NCBI GenBank assembly: GCA_001643675.2 | Contig: LSRY02000002.1 | Span: 1,715,501-1,779,500, forward strand | Source of the DNA: Monocercomonoides exilis | Lineage: Eukaryota > Preaxostyla > Oxymonadida > Polymastigidae | DNA length: 64,000 nucleotides | Direction of reading: 5' to 3' | In this document: in pieces, positions 1 through 9,563 of the stretch | Numbering within the stretch: position 1 is the stretch's first letter | Layout of the letters: the number at the start of each line of letters is the position of its first letter | Translations under genes and position numbers: made by a program | The notes under the pieces: generated by a model | The model's input: only the letters and a program-made list of their open reading frames with translations | Told to the model about the DNA's origin: nothing | The model's database searches: none

Positions 1-681
1 ACCTCATCTGGAAGGAATGGAAAAGGGAGAGGAGGAGCGAGAGAGAGTACAGAAGACGATGGCACAGGAACAACAGTTGTTACCTCCACGACTGGCTTCA
101 CTTCTCGTGGTTCGACTCATTCTCGCACAATTACTTCGTCCAACAGTATCCGCACAGACACACATTCGATGTCTCCCTCACGGCCGTTCGATTCCACAGA
201 CAGCGACAGCTCACCCAGCGACGACACCACACTCCTCACAGGCGACCGCACCACACACGGAAGAGGCAATAATATGAATACTGGAGGAAGAGACAGGTTT
301 GACAGGGGCAATCGATTCAGAGGTGATGATGGCTTTGGAGGTGGGGGTGGAGGAGGTGGCGGTGGCCAGGAAGGAAGGCAGAGGCAGCGCTTCCTGATGC
401 CACTTTGTCTGTTCCCGTCGTCGCACAGGCCGGTGTTCACAGTCTACCACAGGTTTTGGGAGGATCCGAAGAGCTATGCGAAGCGGATGGTGGATGCGCT
501 GAAGGCTGAGCGCGGAGAGATTGAAGGGCGTCGCATAGAAAGAGAAAGGATTCTGAAGATGGAGCAGGACAGAGAGAGAGAAGAGGAAGACAAGAAGCTG
601 ATTGAGCGGATCAGAGAAGAAGAAAGAGAGAAAGAACGCCAAAGGAACATGCGCCAAAAGAAATACAAGAAACAGGCGTAG
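1..681 (+). CDS. 3' part of an unrecognised gene, low-complexity then charged coiled coil
   Basis: The reading frame is open from the first base of the window and ends at TAG 679-681, so the 5' end of the gene lies outside. The visible part is Ser/Thr-rich, then has an Arg/Gly/Asp stretch and a run of ten glycines (about 334-363), then a short ordered piece around FWEDPKSYAKRM and a highly charged Glu/Arg/Lys helix to the end that should form a coiled coil. An internal ATG at 169 exists, but the frame continues upstream without a stop, so I treat 169 as an internal methionine. I recognise no family. A possible polyadenylation signal AATAAA lies near 869. Confidence 0.6.
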   Translation, partial: TSSGRNGKGRGGARESTEDDGTGTTVVTSTTGFTSRGSTHSRTITSSNSIRTDTHSMSPSRPFDSTDSDSSPSDDTTLLTGDRTTHGRGNNMNTGGRDRFDRGNRFRGDDGFGGGGGGGGGGQEGRQRQRFLMPLCLFPSSHRPVFTVYHRFWEDPKSYAKRMVDALKAERGEIEGRRIERERILKMEQDREREEEDKKLIERIREEEREKERQRNMRQKKYKKQA

Positions 682-1122
682 ATTAATGTGTATATATTTT
701 TTATCTGTGAATTATTGTTTGAATGTTTTTTTTCTTTGTGTGTTATTTTAAATGTTCTTATTTTTTTGATGTTGTATGTGTTCCATGTTTGTTTATGTTC
801 AAATGCTTGTTGCGTGTATTCACTTCACAAGCTGTTTTATACTCCATTTTTTTAACCATTTATCTTTAAAATAAAGGAGAGTACACTCAATTTATAATGA
901 AGAATCTTATTATAAGACTTCCTTGCATGCACTCTTAAATATAATGATGGAAAGAAACACTCGGAAAGTATCAGGAAACATTGTACAAATGGTCATGCAA
1001 TATCATTATTAGTTTTCTCTCGTAAAAAATAAAAATAAAAGAAATTAAAAATTAAGCGGTTTCAAATAATAACAATAAAAATAAAAAAGTTAATTGGCTC
1101 ATTCATTGGAATCAACTGATTT
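682..1122. other. intergenic, 3' ends of two convergent genes
   Basis: AT-rich spacer between the plus-strand gene ending at 681 and the minus-strand WASH gene ending at 1123. It holds presumed 3' untranslated regions. I see no gene, RNA or repeat in it. Confidence 0.6.
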
Positions 1123-3243
1123 TTAGTCATCCCAATCAGGCATATCGTCATTGTCCTCCTCTTCCTCTGCCATCGCAGCTTGGAGTCCCTTCAAGTTCAG
1201 CATTCCTTTCATCAGAGAAGCAGCCATCGGCGACGGGGCAGCCTGTGGCAGCTCCTCTGCTTTAGCAGACGATGAAGGCGGCTTCGAAATCGGTGGCGGG
1301 CGGAAATCTTTGTCATCATCTTTGCTGTCATCACCATCATTTGAACCTGAGTCTTCTTTGATCGACTTGAGAGAAGGAAGAGTCGGCTGGGAGGATGCAG
1401 GCTTCTTATCCTTTGGCACGGGTCTGAGAATAGGCGCTGGTCTGTCTTCGTCTTCATCGTCGTCGCTATCGTCTGAGCTCTTCTTCTTCTTCTTCTTTTT
1501 CTTCTTCGATCCATCGTCGTCTTCATCGTCGCTTCCTTCTTCGTCAGATCTCTCTTCATCCACTTTGTCGCTCGTATACTTTCTCATCATCGACAGTCTC
1601 TTTGCCAACTCGGCCATCATCCCTCCTCCTCCGCCTAATCCTTTTCCGCCAGCTGGCTTCTTTTTTCCTCCTTCCTTCTTCTTCTTCTCCATTGGATCGC
1701 CCACTTTTCTCAGCTTGAATCCCTTGTGGATCTCATCCAGGAGGTTTCCACGAGATGGCCCAGGTTCAGCCGGTGGTGGAGAAGCAGCTGCGTCATTCAT
1801 GGGGGGAGCTGCTGGTGGTGCTGCTGGCACACTCGACGGTGGAGCAGCATCGAGTGGCGGCGGCGCAGGAATCGAAGGCAGCGGGGGCGGAAGCGGAATC
1901 GACGAGCTTTGGTCTGTGGGAAGCGGGGGCGGCAAGGGAATATTGGAGGATGTGGGAAGAGGAGGCGGGAGAGGAATTGAAGAGGACGAGGGAGAAGGCG
2001 CAGGCAGGGGTGCAGAAGTCGAAGGAGGAGCTGGAGTCCCTGCAAAAGGAAGGCTTGATGTCTGTATTGGAACTACTGGAGGCGGCAGCATGGCCTCAAC
2101 AGTTGGTAATTTGTGTGTGTCCTGATACGCTGAAGGTGCAATAGAAGGCAGCTCTGCAGAAAGGAATTGATCTGTGGCAACTTTGTCAAGTCCAGGAAGG
2201 ACACTTGGAGCATCAAAGACAACGCTAGGTGCTTTGGGTTGGAAAAGGTAGGTTTGTTCTCCGTAAATGTTGATTCCTTCGCGGTCGCGGATTGTACTAG
2301 GAGCAGCAAATAAGGCATCTGCCTGACTTTTTCCAGCTTGCCCCTTGTCCTTTCCGCCTCTGGAATCAAGCATTTCCAGATTATCCAAAGAGAAGAACGT
2401 TTTGTAAGGGTTTTCGCGAGAATTGAATAGAAGAAGATTGCAGACGGAATTCATTCGATAAGGAAGTCTTCCAAGGCCTTCATTTTGAAAAGATGTTTTA
2501 TCCACAGACGGAATCTTAGGGAGTCTTTTGCCTTCAAATGGGAAGAAATACTTTGAAGAATCGTTTTGGCTTGGCTTATATGCCGTTGGTCCAGTATACC
2601 CAGGAGGGTATTTGTACAAAGGTCGATCGATTCTAGTAATTGGCATATTTACAACTGGATAATGTGTGTTCGGTTTATCTGAGGGAGCCGGATATTTCGC
2701 GCTACTAAAAACTGTGATAGCATGCGGAGTATTTGCCATCGCTTTTATTTTTTGCTCTGCTGCTTGTGTACGCGATTGAATTGAATCAAGCCTTCCTTTT
2801 TCATATTGAACGCGATCCTTAATCATTTTGAATGACGCGCCAATGCTCATTCGTAAATACATTATTGCATCGGCCATTTGATTCAAACATTCGAACTGAT
2901 TTGTACTTTGAACAAGAGGTATTTCAAAGCATTGAAATGGAGTTGCAGAATTTGGTAGAACGTGTGTTGGGGGCATTTTCCCTGATGGATCATTTTGAAA
3001 CAGAGTCGAAGGATCTAAAGTTGGTGCAGGCGTGTATGCAGCTGATGACTGCACTTGTTGCGAAGATGTTGATGCAGGAAGAGGAGGTGCTGGTGGTACT
3101 CCAGTTACAGTTCCAGCTGGCAGAGGAGGTGGTGGTGGAACTCCAACAATCGTACCAGCTGGAAGTGGCGGAGGCGGTGGAACACCAATGATTGTTCCTG
3201 GGGGCAATGGTGGTGGTGGTGGTATTGACATTTCTAACTTCAA
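1123..3243 (-). CDS. WASHC1: WASH complex subunit 1 (Arp2/3 nucleation-promoting factor) with N-terminal polyproline repeats
   Basis: 706-residue intact frame. WASH1 activates the Arp2/3 complex on endosomes as part of the WASH complex. The WASH homology domain is seen at about residues 105-190, including the diagnostic VFSSAKYPAP. A long linker follows, then a proline-rich region (about 395-490), a WH2 actin-binding motif (LLDEIHKGFKLRKV, about 499-512), a central/connector segment (MMAELAKRLSMMRK), acidic and Lys-rich low-complexity stretches, and an acidic tail ending DDMPDWDD with the Trp expected for Arp2/3 contact. This V-C-A order fits the WASP/WASH family. The odd part is the first 60 residues, which contain four copies of a PPPPLP[AP]GT-type repeat before the WASH domain, where the family usually starts directly. 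Met5 is an alternative start. Family assignment is strong; the N-terminal block is seen directly. Confidence 0.9.
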   Translation of the reverse strand: MKLEMSIPPPPPLPPGTIIGVPPPPPLPAGTIVGVPPPPPLPAGTVTGVPPAPPLPASTSSQQVQSSAAYTPAPTLDPSTLFQNDPSGKMPPTHVLPNSATPFQCFEIPLVQSTNQFECLNQMADAIMYLRMSIGASFKMIKDRVQYEKGRLDSIQSRTQAAEQKIKAMANTPHAITVFSSAKYPAPSDKPNTHYPVVNMPITRIDRPLYKYPPGYTGPTAYKPSQNDSSKYFFPFEGKRLPKIPSVDKTSFQNEGLGRLPYRMNSVCNLLLFNSRENPYKTFFSLDNLEMLDSRGGKDKGQAGKSQADALFAAPSTIRDREGINIYGEQTYLFQPKAPSVVFDAPSVLPGLDKVATDQFLSAELPSIAPSAYQDTHKLPTVEAMLPPPVVPIQTSSLPFAGTPAPPSTSAPLPAPSPSSSSIPLPPPLPTSSNIPLPPPLPTDQSSSIPLPPPLPSIPAPPPLDAAPPSSVPAAPPAAPPMNDAAASPPPAEPGPSRGNLLDEIHKGFKLRKVGDPMEKKKKEGGKKKPAGGKGLGGGGGMMAELAKRLSMMRKYTSDKVDEERSDEEGSDDEDDDGSKKKKKKKKKSSDDSDDDEDEDRPAPILRPVPKDKKPASSQPTLPSLKSIKEDSGSNDGDDSKDDDKDFRPPPISKPPSSSAKAEELPQAAPSPMAASLMKGMLNLKGLQAAMAEEEEDNDDMPDWDD

Positions 3244-3325
3244 TAGATTTTAAGGATAAATTATGGTTGTGAATGAGACTAATAGGGGATTTTTGATCAG
3301 TATTTGCTTTTTTTTTTAAAGAACG

Positions 3326-4296
3326 ATGGGGAATGAACTTTCTCTTTCAAATGAAGAAATGGGAAAACTTGTTTCGGAAACAAGATGTTTGAGATTTTTG
3401 ATATTTTGAGAATTCGTTGGATATATTGATTTTTTTTTAAAAAGTTTCTCAAGAAGAAATCAGAAGGCTTGCTTTTTAGACAAATATTAGTTTTTTTGAA
3501 AATGGTTTATTTTTAATATAAACAATTGGTTATGCGTTTCGTTTTCAGAATGTACAAACGATTTAAGCGACTTGACCACGATAAAAATGGAGTTATTTCA
3601 ATGGATGAATTTAAAATGCTTCCGGCCCTTGCTGCAAACCCACTTCTTACAAGACTTGTAGCTATTTTTGATACAAATCACGGTATTCTTGTTGAAAATA
3701 TTGGTCACTTAAAGCTTTTTATCTTTTTTTATTTTATTTCGAATTTTTTTTGCTTCAGATCAAGAAGTTGATTTTGATGAATTTATATCAGGAATTTCGA
3801 TTTTCTCTTCTGATGCACCTTCTGAAAAAAAGTTACGTTGTATGCTGCTATGTTTTTTTAAAAAATAATTGTTATTTCGTAATCATTTAAAGTTCTGTTC
3901 GATGTTTATGACGTTGATGGAGATGGATACATTTCTAATGGAGAATTATTCCATGTGTGCAGAACATGATTTAAAATTTAAAAAAACTTCAAAAAAATTT
4001 TTTATTCTTTCTGATTATGTTCAAAGGTTTTAAAGACGATGACGGGGACAAATATTGGTGATGAAGCTCTCCAGCAACTTGTTGATCGTACAATATTGGA
4101 TACAGATACCTCTGGTACCGGAAAAGTTTCTTTTGCAGATTTTTGCTTGGTGTGAAATTTGTTATTTGAAATGTTTGTTTAACGTAGATTCATAACAATT
4201 CTGTTTTTTTTAATAAATATTATGAAGTGCTTAACAAGTAGGAAGATGCTGTTTGAAAATTTAGTTAAACGGTTGAATGTAACAGATGCAATATAG
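3326..4296 (+). CDS. CNB: calcineurin subunit B-like EF-hand protein, seven exons
   Basis: Spliced product of 183 residues, the size of calcineurin B, the Ca2+-binding regulatory subunit of the phosphatase calcineurin. Exons inferred: 3326-3386, 3445-3466, 3549-3682, 3759-3839, 3893-3954, 4027-4149, 4228-4296; all phases agree. The start MGNE fits an N-myristoylation signal. EF-hand loops are seen as DHDKNGVISMDE, DTNHDQEVDFDE, DVDGDGYISNGE and DTDTSGTGKVSFAD; the second loop is the least regular. The segment KRFKRLD and the NPLLTRLV linker match the family. Exon 2 is only 22 nt, and the intron after it begins GC rather than GT. The C-terminus differs from animal calcineurin B, so a CHP-like or other calcineurin B-like protein is possible. 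Confidence 0.85.
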
Positions 4297-4521
4297 TTTT
4301 TGTGAAAAAAAATTCATTTCTATCATTCACAGATCATATTTCATGCATTCATTTATCTTTTCAGTTGTTTTCACTTCTTCATTCACTTGTATCATTAACC
4401 TTGTAATTTTAAACCTTCGGGTGTTTTTTTTACTTGTGATCATATATATTTTTTATAATTTATCCGATTAGAATTCTGAAATTATGAAGAATGTTTTTGA
4501 TCTTTCTATTTGTTTGTTAAA

Positions 4522-5997
4522 ATGAATCGTTCCAGTGAAAGCGAGCCCAATTATGTTAATGAAGATCCCCAGTCGTACGTAGAATGCAGAAAAATTGATA
4601 ATTATTCAGGTTCATACAAAATATTAACTTATTTCGTTAATATTAAATAATATTGATTTTTCAAAGAAAATCGCATTGAACAAAATTCAAGTGAAAAAGA
4701 AATTAATCCCAACAAAGATATCGCACGAATTAGGGAATATAAAAAAACTGAAGGTAACAATTTTGAATGTTTTGATGAATCGAAAACCTTTACTAATTCA
4801 TCTTTAGAACGTTCGCAGTCAAAAGTATCACCTGCAAAGTCAAGAAATAGTACTTTAGACATCGTGAAATGTTGTGCTGCTTTTGCTGTAAATTTGAGTC
4901 ATGCCTGCATGAAACAGCGTTATGAGTATAGACATTATCGATCAAATAAAATGTTGTCTCATTGGTTGTGGGCGAATTTCTGGTGCTCATTTGGACGAAT
5001 TGGTACACACTTATTTATGATGGTTACTGGATTGATTATGCTTTCACCAAAAAGGTTAAATGAACCAGAAACAAGTACTCTTAAATATGTTTTCCGCAGG
5101 TTATATCAATATGTCTTTTGGAGCATTCCCTATCATAGAAAGCGAATCCAAAAAATAATACAAATGAAAGACAAATCCTTTGCTTTAAGGAATATCATAG
5201 AAGCGTTGTTTATAGCACCCGGTACTTTGTGGTATTTACAGATCGTTATGCGAATTCTTCTTTTTGTTCCATTTGTACGACAAGCAATTCGTGCAACAAC
5301 AAGAAAAGCATTGGAATATATTATGCTTGTTATATGGATATCTCATCATTTTGTAAACACATTTTTGACTCTTATGAAATTTTCACCAGTTGTGGATACC
5401 TTTTTTTCCGTTTCGTTATCATTTTTATTAGGCCACTATTTTTGGACTCTTATGGAATACCAAAAAAATCCAAACAATCCTCATCCAAAATGGGTTGAAG
5501 AGGACGGGTATTTTCCATTCCTTAAACGTATCAACTGGCAAAGTTCGAAAACGGGTGCAATTTGTCTGGCTATTTACATAATTACTTGCATACTTAATTT
5601 TGGATTAGTGGTCCTTTCTGGACATTACTACAAAAACATATACTATAACAATATTTATCAGTTTTATGGATTTTTAATTCCAATTGCATATGTTTCATTT
5701 TTCTGTTTCATTTATTCGTTAAGTCGCAATTGGAGGCCAACAACCATAATTGGAAGAGTAACTGAGAGATTTTTAACTTCGGTTGGTTCGAGCACATTCG
5801 GGATATATTTATTGAATGAATACTTCATTTTTGTTTATGTTGCTGAATATCTATTTCCGAAGAAAATCAAGATTTCATTTTATGACATGCATCCTCGTTG
5901 GTTTTGTCCTCTTTTAGCTGTCCTTGGATTCCTTGTTAGCTGGATTGAAACATGTGTGTTGAAGAAGATTCCTATTGTGAAAAAGCTTGTTACGTAA
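4522..5997 (+). CDS. acyltransferase-3 family integral membrane protein
   Basis: Two exons are proposed, 4522-4609 and 4667-5997 (472 residues). The family transfers acyl groups, often O-acetyl, across or at membranes. After a polar N-terminus of about 95 residues comes the typical first segment STLDIVKCC...NLSHA with the conserved His, then GTHLFMMVTGLIML (matching the family's second segment with a Gly after a hydrophobic run), then GTLWYLQIVMRILLFVP, which matches the LWYL motif. About nine to ten hydrophobic segments follow, ending near a C-terminal Lys-rich tail. Positions 4756-4809 could be a second intron: it has GT and AG ends, is 54 nt long and is open in frame, so it can be spliced or kept. 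The substrate is unknown. The family is best known from bacteria and also occurs in animals and protists. Confidence 0.7.
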
Positions 5998-6178
5998 TAA
6001 CCAAAGCGTGCATTCTTTCTTTTATAAACACTTTCAATGAGAACTATCATTCGCCTTTATAATCTTAATTTTTAACTTATCAATATTCCTTTTAAAACTG
6101 TCAAGTCAGTATGCTGTTTCTTATTTTGCAACTTTCGTGGAATGACTTTTTTTTTTCAAATCTTTTTTTAAAAAGTTT

Positions 6179-6209
<31 letters not shown>

Positions 6210-6649
6210 GTAAAATTTGTTTTTCATTAATTTGAAACGAATTATTTTTTCACCAAAATATTTTTGTTCTCTCAATGATGTTTGTAATATTAGCGCTAGA
6301 GTGTTGGCTTTACGTATATTATTTGTATCACATCATCATAATAGTTTGAAAAATCATCAACCGATCTTTTCTGAATTAAGGATTATAATTTTCATACACA
6401 TGATTCATTTCTCTGTATGTGTGTGTATGTAAATGTGAGCCATTTATTATTTTTTTCTAAACCTTGTCACTATGATATTTATTTGTTTGTTCAGTATTCA
6501 AGCACTCCACTTATATTTTTTGTTATTTTATTTGCACTTTTTTATTCAATATACAGATTGATAGATTATTGTATTTATCAAAGAGAATATTTACAATAAC
6601 TTTTTATCTGTTTATTTTTTTTAAACAAAAAAAAAAAAAAAAAAAAGCA

Positions 6650-6913
6650 ATATGTGTGATTATTTTTGAAATCATATTTTTTCATACAAAAATTTCGGTG
6701 CAAAATATTTCTTGAATATCAATGAAAAAAAATTGAAAAGTGAAAAGGCTTATTTGATGTATTTTTATCTTTGATTTTGGAAAAACAATTGAAATTCAAA
6801 ACAATTATCATGCTTTTTTTCTTTTGAAATGACAATTTTTTTCGAAAAACTTTCAATCTTTGAAAAATCAACACACCAAAAAAAGATATGATTACAAAAA
6901 TATTCACACATAT
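6650..6913. mobile_element. short inverted-repeat element, family A (MITE-like), copy 1
   Basis: About 264 bp, bounded by imperfect inverted repeats: the left end reads ATATGTGTGATTATTTTTG and the right end is its near complement (CAAAAATATTCACACATAT). The interior is alignable with the copy at 30095-30358, including the shared segment around GAAAAGGC. It has no coding capacity, as expected of a nonautonomous DNA transposon. Confidence 0.6.
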
Positions 6914-7508
6914 TTTTATTTATTGAACCGTTATGGTACATGGAAAAGAAGTGTGAGAAGACTATTTTCTCCAATGATACAACAAGAAATTGGTAAGTGG
7001 GTAGATAACGACCGGAAAAACTTTTCGATTTGCATTTTTTTTAATATTCAGACTATTTCTAATGAATGAAATTATGATATTTCGAAAGTGGTTTTCGAAT
7101 TACAGTGATTCAAAACTGAGAAAAACTATCTTTGAAAACCATCATGAATTTTTATTTTGCAAACATCCCCATATTAAATAAAAAAAAAACCCTAATCAGT
7201 TGAATTTTCTTAAAAAGTTTTCGTCAAACATAACTGTAATAAACGCATTGACAAGGGATTAACCATCTTTTTCTAAATGAAAGCCAAAGAATAAATTCTT
7301 TCTTATTTATCTTTGGGTTTTGATCATAAGCTTTTATTAACTTCTGCCTTTTTAATACTGAAAATTTTTAGTTTTTTATCGAATATTTCTCTTTTTGAGA
7401 ATTTTAACATCTGAAAATAGGTTTTTCAAGGTCAATAGTTCTTCTTATAGACAATTTTTATCCCTGTCGCTATGAACCCTCTTGCCAAGAAATTTTAAGA
7501 GCCATCTG

Positions 7509-8508
7509 GGGTGATTTATAAACTCGAACATTTTCATAAACCCGGTAATTTTTTTTGTTCGTTGAAACAAAATAAATACAACATAAAAATACAAACAGCA
7601 AACTTTTATTTGTTTATTTCACTATTTAATGATAGTACGAGAATTTTTATGTTTCAATTTTTGTTTTTGATTAAGATCAAAGAAATTTTTAATTTATTTT
7701 TGATCATTTGTTTTGCTCATTTTTAACCAACTCTCTTTTTCTGTCAATTTTTATGTATAATGTCATAAAACATACATAACGAAGTTTTATTATTCGAAAT
7801 GTTTTATCTTTTTATCAAATTTTTCTGTTGTTTTTTTCATTTCATCATTTTTGACAAAAAGTGTGAAAATATGAAAATCATGAGCTGTACAACATTTTTT
7901 TCTTATTAAAAATGATGTGCATGAATAGAAAAAGATTTGAATAAAATATTTACCGTGTTTTAATTTTGTGAAATGTTGTTTCTTATACAACACAAATCAA
8001 TTTTTGAAAATTATAAAAATGCTTATTTTGTTTACAAATTAATTAAAAATGACTTATAATGAGGAATACAAATTCATTTTTATCTAATTTACATGACATC
8101 GTAGTGACTAATTCTTTAAATCAAATATTAGTTCAGAAAAAATTATATTTTCACACTTTTTGTCAAAAATGATGAAATGAAAAAAACAACAGAAAAATTT
8201 GATAAAAAGATAAAACATTTCGAATAATAAAACTTCGTTATGTATGTTTTATGACATTATACATAAAAATTGACAGAAAAAGAGAGTTGGTTAAAAATGA
8301 GCAAAACAAATGATCAAAAATAAATTAAAAATTTCTTTGATCTTAATCAAAAACAAAAATTGAAACATAAAAATTCTCGTACTATCATTAAATAGTGAAA
8401 TAAACAAATAAAAGTTTGCTGTTTGTATTTTTATGTTGTATTTATTTTGTTTCAACGAACAAAAAAAATTACCGGGTTTATGAAAATGTTCGAGTATATA
8501 AATCACCC
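7509..8508. mobile_element. 1000-bp foldback element with 364-bp nearly perfect inverted arms
   Basis: The left arm 7509-7872 and right arm 8145-8508 are reverse complements with no indels (paired positions always sum to 16017). I found one mismatch, at 7521. The arms enclose a 272-bp AT-rich spacer without a gene. The ends read GGGTGATTTATA. The mirrored short reading frames in the arms are a consequence of the symmetry and are not genes. No clear target-site duplication is visible. A foldback transposon or a recent inverted duplication would both explain it. Confidence 0.85.
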
Positions 8509-9563
8509 TATTTGTTGTTTTATGTTTATTCAATTATTAATGAGCGTTTTTTTATCATTAATTGACTTTGACAATTCTCTCTCCAAAATATTTAAATGGG
8601 ATTCTATTTAAAACATTACCATATTTTTCCATTTTTGAATCATCAGAAAAAGCAGTCATCATTAATTTTACTGTTTCTCAATTCCCCTGATTTCTTGCTT
8701 TCACCACCTTTCCTGAAGACATGAACGAAATAAAAAAAAAAACAAATTGTTCCATAATTTCAAAATGTTCACACAACAAAGAATGAAAGGTGCAGAATGG
8801 CACGCTCTTGCTGTTGTTATTCTCACCCAGAAAGGAACAGTTTATTTTGTGTAATTATCCATCGTAAAATCAACTTCATCAAAGAAAAACTTCAGAATTT
8901 GATGAACAAAATGAAAAAATATGTTCAATTTGCATGTTTTTATTCTATTTCATAGAAACATGTTGCGAAAGCAACACAACGCAATCGTAAACGGAAATAA
9001 TAATAATACTAATTTGCAAAACATTACTCAAAAAATTGAAATTCAATTCACAGAATATTTATGCAATCAAATCAATTCAATGGAAGAACAAAATTCAAAA
9101 CTCAAAAATAAATGCTTCAAAATGAACACTTAAAAATGTTGGAGGTACAAACAACAAAAACACAAATACATAACATCAACCATGTTGAAACAATAAACTC
9201 AGGAAGTCATCGCCAGCCCAGGAATATGAGGTGCCGATGACCCCAACCACATATGAAATGAACACTCGACTCAATCAAAAATCAAGAGAATGCAATTCAA
9301 TAACAACTCGGAATAATATGAAAAAGACACAAACAACGAAGCAAAATTTAAAAGAGAGAAAGGGGATAAATACATAGAAATATACACAAACGAATGCCAA
9401 AAAAATGAATGTCTAGAAAAGCACACAAGAAACAGCAAAAGGAAATATTTTGAAGTCTTTTGCTGCCAGGAAAGTCATTCACCAAAACTCGACTGCAGCA
9501 TCTGCACAGTTGCTCATTCTGCATCATCCAGATCGATGATCCTTCAAACATCTCCTCTCTTGT

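Larger units (their letters stand above)
5998..9563. other. AT-rich intergenic region with repeats
   Basis: No convincing gene is seen. The stretch holds long T and A runs (about 6185-6205 and 6627-6646), one short inverted-repeat element (6650-6913) and a 1000-bp foldback element (7509-8508). Between 8690 and 9560 base composition becomes more mixed and short open stretches occur in several frames, for example 8921-9133, but none resembles a protein I know. This part may be a worn gene remnant. Confidence 0.5.

Noticed and set aside
1151-2125. 324-codon frame antisense to WASH1
   Set aside because: Ser/Gly-rich low complexity produced by the complement of proline codons; WASH1 on the minus strand has clear domains.
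4756-4809. Second intron in the acyltransferase gene
   Set aside because: It has GT and AG ends but is a multiple of 3, open in frame and less AT-rich than the other introns. Kept as exon, with the ambiguity noted.
7511-8533. Two mirrored reading frames giving the same peptide (7511-7726 plus, 8291-8533 minus)
   Set aside because: They are explained by the inverted arms of the foldback element and have AT-driven Phe/Ile/Lys/Asn composition.
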